A DNA stretch of 64,000 nucleotides, taken from NCBI RefSeq assembly GCF_035594125.1, contig NC_087192.1, positions 7,412,501-7,476,500 of the forward strand, written 5' to 3'. The DNA is from Scylla paramamosain. Taxonomy: Eukaryota > Arthropoda > Malacostraca > Decapoda > Portunidae. This document shows, piece by piece, positions 1-13,683 of this stretch; position 1 is the first letter of the stretch, and every line of letters begins with the position of its first letter. Made by a program: the position numbers and the translations under genes. Under the pieces are notes generated by a model, which saw only the letters and a list, made by a program, of their open reading frames with translations, was not told the DNA's origin and made no database searches.

Positions 1-78
<78 letters not shown>
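1..78. repeat. (GA)n microsatellite, cut by window edge
   Basis: A perfect GA dinucleotide run of 39 units that begins at the first base, so its true length is unknown. It is an uninterrupted purine strand. Confidence 0.97.
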
Positions 79-82
<4 letters not shown>

Positions 83-956
83 CATAAACAGAATTGCACC
101 ACAGGCCAGATTAAACCTCTTAGTTCACCCACTTGCAATTTCTCCTCCTTTAACCCACGTCCTCCTCTCAGTCTAAACAGAGAAACAGGTTGTCAGCTTC
201 ACTAGTACTCAGCGGATACCTGCGTCTGACAGGTACCGACGGCGTTGACTGCAGGGAAAAGGGGATAATATCACATTACGTTTCACGGTGGCTTCCTCTG
301 TTGCTTTTTCGCTTCCTAATATTCATGTCTTCGTATTTCGTTCTGTTGTGTTTACTTCAACTTCTTTGGTAGCTTTCGTTTTCCTTTTTTAGGTTCCTAG
401 GTTTCAAAATTTTCTTTCATTTGTGTTTTTTTTTCTTGCTTCTTATTTTTTTTTCATTATTTTGTCTTCCTTTTACTGACATTCATATTATGTTTTCTTA
501 TTAATCTAGGCAGCTTTTTTCCCTCTTTTTTTTCCTTCTCAGAATGCATAATCTTATTTTTCATGATTTTTTTTTCACTCCAATTCTTTGATCTCCCAAG
601 TTTTTTTTTCTTTTTCTTTTTCATTTACAAAGTTCTTATTTTTTTACATTTTTGTTTATGGAACAACTCCCATGAGCTCCTGTGTAGCTTGTTTTTTTTA
701 TTTTTCTTTTATTATTTTCTCTTCCAAGACCTGTTATTTTTTTTCTCTTTTCGCTGAGTTATTTTCATATTATGTTTCATATCAACTTCGTAAACGGATT
801 TTTCTTTTAAGTGCCGTCGCTTCCTGGATCTCACAAATTCCTATTCTATTCAGTTGTTTGTATATTAGGCCTCTCCACAACCTCCTAAGTAGCTTTATTT
901 TTTCCTTGAACCAACAATTCTTTAGTTATTTATGTATTATGACTCTTGACAATTCT

Positions 957-962
<6 letters not shown>
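79..962. other. Unassigned T-rich intergenic DNA
   Basis: No supportable gene. From about 365 onward the plus strand is very T-rich with many runs of 6-10 T, and the open frames here are Phe/Ser/Leu-rich products of that bias. Short phrases (for example TCATATTATGTTT near 483 and 765) recur loosely, which hints at an old decayed repeat, but no unit could be fixed. Confidence 0.6.

Positions 963-1051
<89 letters not shown>
963..1051. repeat. (CT)n microsatellite
   Basis: An uninterrupted CT run of about 44 units, directly read. Confidence 0.97.
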
Positions 1052-1055
<4 letters not shown>

Positions 1056-1255
1056 AGCACGCAATTCCCATTTCTATAAGTTATTTTAAAGTGTTTTCTA
1101 AAAGGTATCCAGAACCGTCCACGCTCCAAGTACGGCCGCGTCATCCCAGTTGGCCGTGCAATGAAAACACAGCTTATGGGTCCCAGCATAACTAAATCTC
1201 TTAAACGTTTCCAAACATTGAACGGCTTTTCCCTCCCAAGCCACGGTACTGTTAG

Positions 1256-1790
1256 GAAAAATATTTATTCCGACGGTGACTGCAGCAGCGTTTGTTTTTT
1301 ACATGTGTGTATACAGTATTGGAAAGAAATACAGGGGAGATATACAGTAAATGAAGAAAGTACAGGAATATTATATAGCTAGAGAGGAGGAAAGTAGAGG
1401 CAGAACACATAGCCAGTTGGGAAAAGAAATATTTATTCTCACTGTGATTCTGGCATGCTCCGTTTATACATAGCAGTATACAGGAAGGGAAGGAAATGCA
1501 GGCAGAATATACAACAATACAGTAAACAGGTGCAAGGACATCATACAGGGAAAAAAATATAAGGGGAAAAATGAGAGGAAATCATAGTTACAGGTAGGGG
1601 GAATACAGGAAGGACTTACGGTAAGGGAGGAGGAAAGTACTCGGACATCATACCCTCACACAGGAAGAAAATACAGGAAGAGCAGACCGATGTAAAAATA
1701 GAGGGAGAATGTGCAGCAATTGGAGACGAATTACAGGGAACACAAACTGCAATCATAGGAGTAAAAGATACCGCAACAATTATACAGTCT
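1256..1790. repeat. Diverged tandem repeat, ~169-bp period
   Basis: The motif AATATTTATTC occurs at 1260 and again at 1429, followed in both copies by similar text: a GTGACT/GTGATT step, a TTTATACAT/TTTACATGT step, GTATACAG, and GAAATACAGG/GAAATGCAGG. A third, weaker copy follows, opening with GGGAGGAGGAAAG near 1625. The words TACAGG and ACAGGAAG recur throughout. The units are heavily diverged, so this is an old local satellite-like array rather than a recent duplication. No protein is supported. Confidence 0.55.
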
Positions 1791-1804
1791 TGTTGCTGGG
1801 CATT

Positions 1805-1805
<1 letters not shown>

Positions 1806-1864
<59 letters not shown>
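1806..1864. repeat. (CA)n microsatellite
   Basis: About 29 perfect CA units. It lies 86 bp before a TG tract, so the two are complementary when folded. Confidence 0.97.
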
Positions 1865-1865
<1 letters not shown>

Positions 1866-1948
1866 ATTCGTATTTTATTCATTAGTATATTTTAAACAAC
1901 TAAATACACTCATTTTTCTTTAAGTAGCGCAGACCCTCTCCTTCCACG

Positions 1949-1950
<2 letters not shown>

Positions 1951-2041
<91 letters not shown>
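1951..2041. repeat. (TG)n microsatellite
   Basis: About 45 perfect TG units, the reverse complement of the CA tract just upstream. Confidence 0.97.
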
Positions 2042-2042
<1 letters not shown>

Positions 2043-2156
2043 CCTTCCTCCCGTCATGCTACGTACATGTTCCCTTCATCCTCCGGGGAACCACAACTAA
2101 ATTTTCCTATTGCTCTGTTGTCGGCGAAACGAGGATAAAATAATTTACTCATAGAC

Positions 2157-2260
<104 letters not shown>

Positions 2261-2390
2261 AACAAGGAGGATGGAAAGGCGAGGCAGTACGTGGGTAGAC
2301 GAATCATCGGGTAAATTTGTAGGTGCAGTTCCGAGAGAGAGACACAAAAATAACGCGTCTGAGGGAAAGGCAAGCAAACCAAGAGCATTC

Positions 2391-2391
<1 letters not shown>

Positions 2392-2457
<66 letters not shown>
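2392..2457. repeat. (GA)n microsatellite
   Basis: About 33 perfect GA units. A purine-rich plus strand with scattered GA and AAGG words continues to about 2820. Confidence 0.97.
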
Positions 2458-2460
<3 letters not shown>

Positions 2461-2819
2461 AGGAAGCAAAACAGAAAACAGGGAAAGCAGATACAAGATT
2501 CATACATATACAAGAATGAAAAACAGAAGGGGAAGCAGAAGCGAAGGATGGAGGCAGGAAAGGAGAGAAGAGGAAGTGAGAACGAAAAAGATTAAAGGAG
2601 TCGAGGCAGATAAGACGGCGAATAGGGGGAGTAGAAGAAAGTAGACGCTGACAGAGGTAGGAAAAAGCGAGGACGAGAAGGAAGGAGAGGAGAAAAAAAA
2701 AAGGAAGGAGTCGAGGAAGATAAGACGATGAATAAAAACAGAAGAAAATAGACGGTGACAGATGACAGGTGACAGATGACAGGAAGAGCAGGAAGACAGA
2801 AGTAGTCAAGTGGAATCAG

Positions 2820-2820
<1 letters not shown>
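2458..2820. other. Purine-rich interval between GA tracts
   Basis: The plus strand is overwhelmingly A and G, with GGAGTCGAGG...GATAAGACG appearing at both 2597 and 2707 and GACAGATGACAGG repeated near 2757-2782. These point to small local duplications. No coding region is supported; frames are Arg/Glu/Lys-rich or Ser/Phe-rich by composition. Confidence 0.6.
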
Positions 2821-2823
<3 letters not shown>

Positions 2824-2910
<87 letters not shown>

Positions 2911-2960
2911 GGCAGACAGACAGACAGACGGGCGGGCAGGCAGGCAGGCATGCAGGCACG
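2824..2960. repeat. Compound (GA)n - (CAGA)n - (GGCA)n
   Basis: About 42 GA units run into CAGA steps and then GGCA/GGCG steps. Stepwise mutation of one motif into the next is the likely origin. Confidence 0.93.
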
Positions 2961-2995
2961 CGGGAGAGAGCGAGGACACTTGCACCATCCCCTTT

Positions 2996-2998
<3 letters not shown>

Positions 2999-3068
<70 letters not shown>

Positions 3069-3072
3069 TCTC
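2999..3072. repeat. (CT)n microsatellite with one GT interruption
   Basis: About 37 CT units, interrupted once near 3056. It faces the GA tract at 2824, forming an inverted pair. Confidence 0.96.
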
Positions 3073-3165
3073 GTTCTCACCTTTCTATTCAATAAATTGA
3101 TTTCTAGACGAGAAGGTTAATTATATGTTTCAGGCCACAGTGACGTGATGACGAATAGCAAGCAG

Positions 3166-3169
<4 letters not shown>

Positions 3170-3251
<82 letters not shown>
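3170..3251. repeat. (CA)n microsatellite
   Basis: About 41 perfect CA units. Confidence 0.97.
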
Positions 3252-3252
<1 letters not shown>

Positions 3253-3343
3253 CGTCATTTGTAATCACTGTCATGTCTGTCTGTCTATGTCTCTGCCTGT
3301 CCGTTTACTTCTTTGAATGTATGAATGTCTGACAACCTTGTTT

Positions 3344-4262
<919 letters not shown>

Positions 4263-4337
<75 letters not shown>
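4263..4337. repeat. (CT)n microsatellite
   Basis: About 37 CT units followed by a pyrimidine-rich stretch to about 4480. Confidence 0.96.
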
Positions 4338-4340
<3 letters not shown>

Positions 4341-4478
4341 CTCTTTACTCCTCTTCCCTCCTTCGCTTCCTGGTCCACTCCTCCTTCCCTCCTCCCTCTC
4401 CTCTTCCCCTCCGCCTCCTCCACTGCCCTCTCCTCTCTTTCCTCCACTTCACACACTCTTAGCTTCCTCACTGATTCT

Positions 4479-4481
<3 letters not shown>

Positions 4482-4514
<33 letters not shown>
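4482..4514. repeat. (CT)n tract abutting the 3' tail of LINE element A
   Basis: About 16 CT units that join directly to the T24 run, which is the poly(A) tail of the minus-strand retrotransposon. A second CT tract (9052-9085) lies at the element's other end. The two look like halves of one microsatellite split by the insertion. Confidence 0.9.
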
Positions 4515-4523
<9 letters not shown>

Positions 4524-4781
4524 TTTTTTTTTTTTTTTATTTATACCAAATACATCATAATTTACAGAGGGTGTCACCACTACATTATATAGAATATCGT
4601 GACAACTTAGAGACTAAAGGTTACATAGTTAATGTTGCCTATCTAAAAGCCTCACTCTGTTTTTATCACTGCTGTCTGTATTGTATCAGCCACTCGTTCA
4701 CTTTACATTTAAAATTTTGCATTGTCAAGTTCGCAATATTTTCAATGTTTTGCTCACTGGCTATGAATTTATTCCACCAGC
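4515..4781 (-). other. 3' UTR and poly(A) tail of LINE element A
   Basis: Follows the ORF2 stop codon. On the minus strand it ends in an ATAAATAAA-type signal merging into a run of 24 A (plus-strand T 4515-4538). The tail points to target-primed reverse transcription of a polyadenylated RNA. Confidence 0.85.
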
Positions 4782-7501
4782 TCACATAAGTGTAAATAAA
4801 CTGTCTTTGGTGGTGCCATGTCCTGCACCGGGTTTGCAGCAGTTCCTCCGGGGCTGAGGTGACGGCTCTGGTAGCGACCTGGGCCAGTCGGGAGGCTGCC
4901 GGAGTGACTGTAGGTGCGGCACACACTGTAGCTGCACCTTGAACATTACAGTGAGTCCCGCCACGTCACGCCGATGTTGGAGACTCTGTAGTGCTGGTTG
5001 GTGTCCTGCCTCTCTGATGAGCCTTGCCGCCCTCTCCTGTACCTTGTCCAGTAGAGACAGGTGCTTGTTGGCCGCACCTCCCCATGCCAGGCACGCGTAT
5101 TCCAGGGACGAGCGAACCTGGGCTTTGTAGAGGACTTCCATTCCCCTACTGTCCAGGAGAGGTGACATTCTCCTCAGGGATGCCAGCTTCCCTGAGGCCT
5201 CCTGGCGAGCCGCTCTATGTGGGATCTGAAGGACAGCTTTCTATCATATGTGACCCCCAGCACCTCCACCTCGTCCTGTGGGGTCAGCGTGTCGCCTTGG
5301 AAGACAAGGCGTGGGGCCGTCCCGAGTCTGGAGATGGTGAGCAGCTGCGTTTTGTGTGCCGCAAATTTTACTTGCCACTTTTCGCCCCACGCTGCTATGC
5401 GGCTTAGAGTGGCGTTCAGCGTGCTGACAGTGGCGTCTTCCTCCTCAGGACCGTAGCAGAGAGACAGGGTGAGGTCATCCGCGTATGCTCTCGTGCTCGG
5501 GATAAGGTGCAGCAGGTCATTTATATAAACATTCCAGAGCAGAGGGCCGAGGCAGCTACCCTGTGGGACCCCCGCTCTGATGGGATGAAGCCTGGAATCA
5601 CGCCCATTGACGGTCACTTTGAAGTGTCTGTCCCTCAAGTAACTCTCGAGGAGTTTGAGGAGCGGCCCGTCCACGCCGGCAGCGTAGAGCTTGGTGACGA
5701 GCGCCGGATGCCAAACTTTGTCAAAAGCTCCCTCTATATCGAGAGCGACGACAAGGGCGGCCTTGCCCCTGTCCAGGGCAGCGCTCCACTCACTCGTGAG
5801 TTGCAGGTGCAGGTCTCCCGCCGACCTCCCCTTCCTGAAGCCGTATTGTCTGTTGCTCAGCAGGTGGTGCCTATCAAGGTGCTGCGTGAGTCTCGAGGCC
5901 ACTATCGTTTCCAACACTTTACTGAGCACCGGCAACAACGACACAGGACGGTAATTTTTTGCTTCGGTTTTTGAGCTTTTCTTGTGAATTGGCACCACAC
6001 CGCTCACTTTCCACAAGTTGGGCCAGGTGCTGCTCCTCAAGCTATTATTGAAGATGGCGGCGAGAGGGCGCGCCAACTCCTCAGCACACTGTCGAAGCAG
6101 GCGGGGGCTGATGCTGTCAGGCCCCACCGCTTTCTTGTCGTCCAGGTCTCGGAGCAGCACTTTCACTTCTTTTTCACTGGTTTCTATGCTCATTATTTTT
6201 TCACTCACTATCTGTGGCAGTATTTGTGGCGTTTTTTCTGGTTCGGGAATGCACATTTTTGCGGCGAAGTGGGCGGCCAGGAGATTCGCCTTGTCTGTGG
6301 CGGTTTGAACAACACTACCGTCTGGCCGGATGAGAGCAGGCACCGAACATCCCCGCGTGTCACCCTGTTGTTCCTTAATGAGATTCCACCAACGTTTGCT
6401 GCCGACCTGACCACCCCTCAGTTTGCTCCTGAGGTTCGCCTTCCACTCATCCATGGCCCACTCCTGGGTGGCTGTCATGCGCGCTGTAGCCGCTCTGTGC
6501 CTTTGCCTGGTTCTGACACTGGGGTGCCTCTTCAAAGCACGCCAGGCACGATACTTGGCATCAGCGGCAGCGCGGCACTCTGGGCCAAACCAGGGCTGGT
6601 CCGATGCCTTGGTGGTGTGGTTGGAGTGAGGCACCCATCTGAGCTGGAGGGCGTGGAGCAGCTCGCTGAGTCGCTGGACTTGCTGGTCAACCTCACCACT
6701 CAGCACTTCCTCCCAGTCTGTGTTCCTCAGAGCAGCCCGGAGAGCGTCCCAGTTGGCCGCCTCCCACCGCCAGAGATTGCGAGCTGTTGTCTCCTCACTT
6801 GGTCTTCTGAACTGGATCTTGGTGAAGACTGCTATGTGGTCCGAGGTGCCAACAAAGTCTAGGGGAAAGCACTGTATGGAGTGGTGAGGGAGGTCCGTTA
6901 CAACGGGGTCCAGGGATGAGCCGGAGCGGTGTGTGGGGAATGTGACATGGTTGTGTAGATTGTACACGACCAGCAGCGTGTTGAATGCTTGCTGAACCAT
7001 GTGCTGGTTAAGATCGCCCAACACCACCACGCTGTCACACTGACTGGCTGTCATCATGGTGTCAAGGTTCTCAGTGAGGTAGTTTAATATCTCTGGTCCC
7101 TGACATGGAGGCCGGTAACAGCCCACACACAATATGCCTTTCCCGTTACAGTCTATTACTTTCAGAGCGATGAGTTCAAGTTCTCTGGGCACTGGTATAG
7201 GAGGCTCCACCACTTGGACGTTGAGAGTCTCTTTATGACAGAACGCTACACCGCCACCTTGTGTACTTCTGTCTTTTCTAATCCAGGTGGAGTAGCCTCT
7301 GACACGGGCATAGGTACTGGGCACTTTATCATCGAGGAATGTCTCACACACAAACACTAAGTCTACATTATTCTTATTGATAACACTGCGAGTGAGTTCC
7401 CCCACATTTGTGTGGAAGCCTCTTAGGTTTGCGGACACCACTCTGAGTTCACTATTGGTAGGAGTGTAGCCTCGCCGGGGAGTGCTGCGGTGCTGCTCCA
7501 T
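4782..7501 (-). CDS. LINE element A ORF2: endonuclease-reverse transcriptase (one frameshift)
   Basis: Encodes the enzyme that nicks chromosomal DNA and copies the element RNA into the nick. It starts at ATG 7501-7499, inside the end of ORF1. Residues ~18-225 form an exonuclease-endonuclease-phosphatase domain: SANLRG (Asn25), CET (Glu53), GDLN (163-165) and SDH (220-222) are the expected catalytic positions. Residues ~450-700 form the reverse transcriptase, with NYRPVSLL (516-523), QYGFRKGRS (552-560), ALDIEGAFD with Asp588, GVPQGS (644-649) and YADD (673-676). A thumb/C-terminal part follows (LEYACLAWG, LLDKVQERAARLI). The frame is broken once: the first 775 codons end at 5174, and the C-terminal ~130 residues continue one frame over from about 5200, consistent with loss of a single G in a GG pair at 5201-5202. 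No RNase H domain. Family-level function is established; activity of this copy is unknown. Confidence 0.93.
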
Positions 7502-8713
7502 ACTGGAAGACAGGCGCTGTGTGCTGGGTGAAGGGCCACGCGGGGCGGGAAACTGGCGGTCCTGGGGGGGCTACCAGTGTGGGCCCCACCCTCTGTTGAG
7601 TCGTAGGCTGCTGCAGCTGCCAGACTACTCCCCTCAGTGCTAGTAGCGTATCCTGGCTACTCTGCCGGACTGCTTGCACCAGCTCTTTCTGCCTCTCGTC
7701 CGCTATTTTCACTCGGCAATGGAGGGAGGAGTGTGAGCGGCCTTGGCAGTATTCACACGCCTTCCTCGGGCACTGCTCCTGAGTGTGACCGTGACGCCTG
7801 CAGTGAGGACACCTGGCCTGCTGCAGCCTTGGACCGACTGCTTCTTGTCGTGGCTGCTGCCCTGACTGAGGCGTATTTCCTCTTGTAGCTGGTCCCTTTT
7901 TTTTCCTGGGATGTCGGCGTTTCCCGCTTGCTCCCTGGCTGCTTTGCTGTGAGCTGTGCTGCCTCTCAGCCCCACTCTCGTCGTTGGCGACACTGCTGGT
8001 TGTGACCTCACGTGGTGGTGAAGAGTCCGTCTCCTCAGGCAAGGTGTGCTGGGTGAGAGTGAGAGTGGGGGCGGGAGGGGAAGAAGGGGAGGATGAGCGA
8101 GTGGGGGAGGGAGAGCGACTAGGCTGAGGAGTACTGTCCCCGCTGGGCGCGGGAGTCGCTGCCTCACACTCTGCTATAATGTTGTGAGGTCGGGCGGAAC
8201 ACGCGACTGACCTCTGCTGCTTTTCTTCAAATGTGAGAGTGGCAAGGAGAGTGTCTACAGTATTCAGTTCTTCCACCAGCGTTCTTCGTCTGACGATTAA
8301 GTAGTCCTGAATACACCTGTAGTTGTTCAGCTGCTGTTTTGTTGAGGTTAGGTCCTGACGAAGATTTCTTACAAGCGTTTTGAGTTCTTCCCTTCGTAAT
8401 TCGTCTATGTCGTCTGATTCCTCTTCTGTGAAGTCCGTGGGGGAGGGGTAGGATGGGCCGGCAGTGTGACACAGGGCGACACAGGGTCATTAATTCCAGC
8501 GTTGACGCGCAGCTGCCCTGTGTTGCCACATCTATACTCTGTCTCCCCACCCAGGCAGACAACGTGGCTCAGGTTAGGGCAGCCCTGAGTGTTGCACCTC
8601 TTGACTGTCTGTGATGACACCGTTCGGCCACAGACAGCACACCAGGACGCAGGACGGTAACCACTGATACCACTGGGCCTTTCGATTAAGCTCTCAAAGC
8701 ACTCAGATACCAT
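7452..8713 (-). CDS. LINE element A ORF1: zinc-finger nucleic-acid-binding protein (one frameshift)
   Basis: Probable RNA-binding partner of ORF2, starting at ATG 8713. Residues 24-62 hold a PHD-like finger: Cys25, Cys28, Cys40, Cys45, His50, Cys53 and Cys62, with the last expected cysteine apparently missing. The frame then breaks; the best site is a run of five G (plus strand) at 8439-8443. The second frame carries an acidic stretch, a Leu-rich probable coiled coil, a long Ser/Pro-rich linker, a basic patch (KRRHPRKKK) and two CCHC knuckles of the form C-x2-C-x4-H-x4-C at about 7712-7815. It ends in a Gln/Pro-rich tail and TAG at 7454-7452, overlapping the ORF2 start by 50 bp. The two-part reading is inference; each part is seen directly. 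Zinc knuckles are typical of LINE ORF1 proteins, and PHD-like fingers are known in some CR1-group ORF1s. Confidence 0.85.
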
Positions 8714-9050
8714 TTCTGCTAGTGAGAGAGGTATGTGTATGCAGTAGCGTAAAGAGAGAGAGATGTGGGAGGGTAGGTGGGAGCTGGGAGTGAGGCGGCG
8801 TGGTCCTGATCCTTTTCAAGGTCACGCGGCGGAGTCAGGTCACACAGTAGTGCAGTGGAGTACAACACCTTCAGTACAGTATTTTCGTGTTTTTAAGTCA
8901 CTGCGTGTGTATCACTGTGTTTCACTGTGGTTCACTGCACTGCACTTACGTTCCTGGGGCACTGATGTATCCTGGTACCAAGGAGAAGACGAATAGCGCG
9001 CAGAAAAACACAAACACACGGAGCTCCCAGGCCTACGTCCTACCTCTCCT

Positions 9051-9051
<1 letters not shown>
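8714..9051 (-). promoter_or_regulatory. 5' UTR / internal promoter region of LINE element A
   Basis: About 340 bp between the GA/CT microsatellite and the ORF1 ATG. LINEs usually carry their promoter inside this region. It contains CAGTG-type repeats (CACTGCACTGCACTT near 8937 on the plus strand) and a short GA run at 8753-8762. No core promoter element could be assigned with confidence. Confidence 0.5.

Positions 9052-9085
<34 letters not shown>
9052..9085. repeat. (CT)n tract abutting the 5' end of LINE element A
   Basis: About 17 CT units, the right-hand partner of the tract at 4482-4514. Confidence 0.92.
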
Positions 9086-9089
<4 letters not shown>

Positions 9090-9247
9090 TATATCCTTTC
9101 TCACAATTCCCTCCTCTCTCCTGTTTTCTTCTCTTCTCTCCCTCCCTCCTTTCTTTCTTTCTCTTGTGACCTTTCTCTGCTTCTTTCTATGTATTCTCCT
9201 CTTCCCATTTTCAATTCCCTTTCCCTTTTTCTATCATTTATCCATTC

Positions 9248-9249
<2 letters not shown>
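9086..9249. other. Pyrimidine-rich spacer
   Basis: C/T-rich plus strand with TTTC and CCT words. No gene. Confidence 0.6.

Positions 9250-9338
<89 letters not shown>
9250..9338. repeat. (CT)n microsatellite
   Basis: About 44 perfect CT units. Confidence 0.97.
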
Positions 9339-9820
<482 letters not shown>

Positions 9821-9831
9821 CAAACAGAGAC

Positions 9832-9909
9832 AGACATAGGAATAAACAAACTGACAGACAGATAGCGATAGACAGAGGCAGACAGGCAGACATACAGACA
9901 GACAGACAG

Positions 9910-9996
<87 letters not shown>
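9832..9996. repeat. CAGA-rich stretch grading into (CA)n
   Basis: Imperfect CAGA/GATA steps (9832-9911) pass into about 42 perfect CA units (9912-9996). Confidence 0.93.
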
Positions 9997-10000
<4 letters not shown>

Positions 10001-10840
10001 AATAAAACTCTTAGAAGATTATATGAATTTCCAGCGACGAATAAATAATGAGAAGAAAAGAGAAATGAAAAAGATGAAAATGCAACAAAGGTGAAGGAAA
10101 GGATGCAAGGAGGAGGAGGAAGAAAGAAGAAAGCAGCTATTTATATATTACGAAGGGGGAAAGGCAAGGAAAAAAAGAGAAAACTGTAAAAGGCAGGAAA
10201 GTATGAAAAGTAGGAAATTCTTGAAGAAAATTTTGCCAAGTAGTAGTTAACCCTCCCCCAAAAAATGAAAGATTAAATAGAGGAAAATATTGAGATGGAA
10301 ATATTGAAAGAAAAGGAAGAAGTGGAAATAATGAAACACAACTGACAGGCAAAAGATATATAGAGCAAAATAACGATCTTGAAAAAAAAAAAATGATGAA
10401 AAGTAAATATAGAAGGAAATATAGATGGAAATGTTAAAAGAAGAAAAATGGAAAGAAATATATACTAAAAAAAAAATACTTAAAAAAAACGAAACAAACA
10501 GAAAAGAAGACGAAAACTGCAAAAAATATAACAAAAATAAAAAAAAAGGCAAGAAAATAAATAGCAAAAAAAAAAAAAAAAATGGGTAGACGCAAAAAAA
10601 TAAAATAAATCGACAAAAAGAAAGAAAACAAAAAGAAATAAAATATAAACAAAAATGAAAGAAGAAAACAAAACCAACATATAAAAAAGAAAACATCACA
10701 AAAAAAAATAAATACAAAAAAAAAAGAATTTTTCCTTATCTAAGTATGGCCCGGGTGGGGAGGACAATTTTTTTCCTTCCTATTTATGCAAGTGTGTCCT
10801 CCTGTCTCAGAGGTGGTGTGGCGATGAATATTTGCCGCGT
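9997..10840. other. A-rich, purine-dominated desert
   Basis: No gene. The plus strand is mostly A with AAAGAAA, AAATAAA and poly-A runs up to about 18 nt (10564). All minus-strand frames are Phe-rich artefacts of this composition. Confidence 0.65.
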
Positions 10841-10842
10841 AG

Positions 10843-12550
<1,708 letters not shown>

Positions 12551-12589
12551 TTTATGCACAGTCATGCACACACCTCGACTATCATAAAA

Positions 12590-12658
<69 letters not shown>
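12590..12658. repeat. (CA)n microsatellite
   Basis: About 34 CA units, just 42 bp after the compound tract. Confidence 0.97.
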
Positions 12659-12664
<6 letters not shown>

Positions 12665-12793
12665 GTACACATATCGTCATATAATCCCTTAATTAATCAA
12701 AGCATTCCATTACTTTGTCAACACCTCATAACATTACAGTCTTGCTTCTTCCCTTAACGAGTGACGATTTCCTTTACAGATAACACGCACAAA

Positions 12794-12796
<3 letters not shown>

Positions 12797-12874
<78 letters not shown>
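12797..12874. repeat. (CT)n microsatellite
   Basis: About 39 CT units. Confidence 0.97.
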
Positions 12875-12879
<5 letters not shown>

Positions 12880-13599
12880 CCTCCTTTACAACCTTATCTT
12901 CTTCCTCGTTGTAATCGTCTTCTCTTCCCCTTCCCCCTGCTACATACACACAAACAGGTAGAGGGTAATTAGAAGCTCCACAAATTGGGGTGCCCTGTTG
13001 TTCAGTATCTTGCCTATTCAGCAGGGAACACTGTTGGCTTGAGGAGGAGGAGGAGGAGACGAGAAGGGATGAAGATGTGAAAGAGGCGGCGTTGGAGAAA
13101 TACGTAGAGGGGTGGTGGTGGTGGTGGGAGAGTCATAAGTTAGCACTATGATACTGGAGGAAAGGAAAAGAAGAGGAAGAAGAACCAAGCAAAAGAACAA
13201 AAACAAAAAAGAACAATAAAAAGAACAAGAAAAACAAGAAGGAAAAGAAGAGTATAGAGGCGGAGGAGATGGAAGAGAAGAAAGCCTTACGAAAAAAAAA
13301 AAAAAAAAAAGATTTGGAGGAGGAGGAGGAAGAAGAAGAAGAGAAGGAAGTGATACAATAAGAACATCAAAGTGAATATGAGAAAGTGAAGGGAGTGTGA
13401 GGTGTTGCCAAGGAATCAGGCGGCGTCTTAAGTGTGTCGTAACGTTCAGTCAGGAAATAAAACACGCATATCATCGCCTGGAAAGTAATAGAAGCAAGAA
13501 GAGGTTAATCCATTCTGATGATCTTTCCTAATCTCTATCTTTCTTCCCCTCACTCCCTTCTCATTACTTCCTCACTTACAACTATTAACAAAGAATTAA

Positions 13600-13604
<5 letters not shown>
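12875..13604. other. Unassigned, purine-rich DNA
   Basis: No gene. GGA and GGT patches (13041-13130), AAGAAC words (13190-13240), an A18 run (13291) and a GGA patch (13316-13345). Confidence 0.6.

Positions 13605-13680
<76 letters not shown>
13605..13680. repeat. (CT)n microsatellite
   Basis: About 38 CT units. Confidence 0.97.

Positions 13681-13683
<3 letters not shown>

Larger units (their letters stand above)
4515..9051 (-). mobile_element. Non-LTR retrotransposon (LINE) element A, near full length
   Basis: A minus-strand LINE of about 4.5 kb. In transcription order it has a 5' UTR (about 9051-8714), ORF1 (8713-7452), ORF2 (7501-4782, overlapping ORF1 by 50 bp), a 3' UTR and a 24-nt poly(A) tail. 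No LTRs or RNase H domain are visible. The apurinic-type endonuclease plus reverse transcriptase, the CCHC-bearing ORF1 and the poly(A) end fit the Jockey/CR1/R1-like assemblage; I cannot fix the clade by eye. Both ends abut (CT)n on the plus strand, so any target-site duplication would be invisible. Coding is intact except for one single-base shift in each ORF, which suggests a young copy. The 5' boundary is inferred from the edge of the microsatellite. Confidence 0.92.

Noticed and set aside
588..1079. 163-codon frame ending in Ser-Leu repeats
   Set aside because: Phe/Ser-rich T-tract translation followed by a translated CT microsatellite; no family features.
5984..6862. 292-codon plus-strand frame and other plus-strand frames over 5.0-8.0 kb
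   Set aside because: Antisense shadows of the LINE element A ORF2 and ORF1, which carry all the conserved motifs.
7499..8713. Bacterial-style ribosome binding sites and operon reading of the LINE ORFs
   Set aside because: The overlap of ORF1 and ORF2 is normal for LINEs, and all other evidence is eukaryotic.
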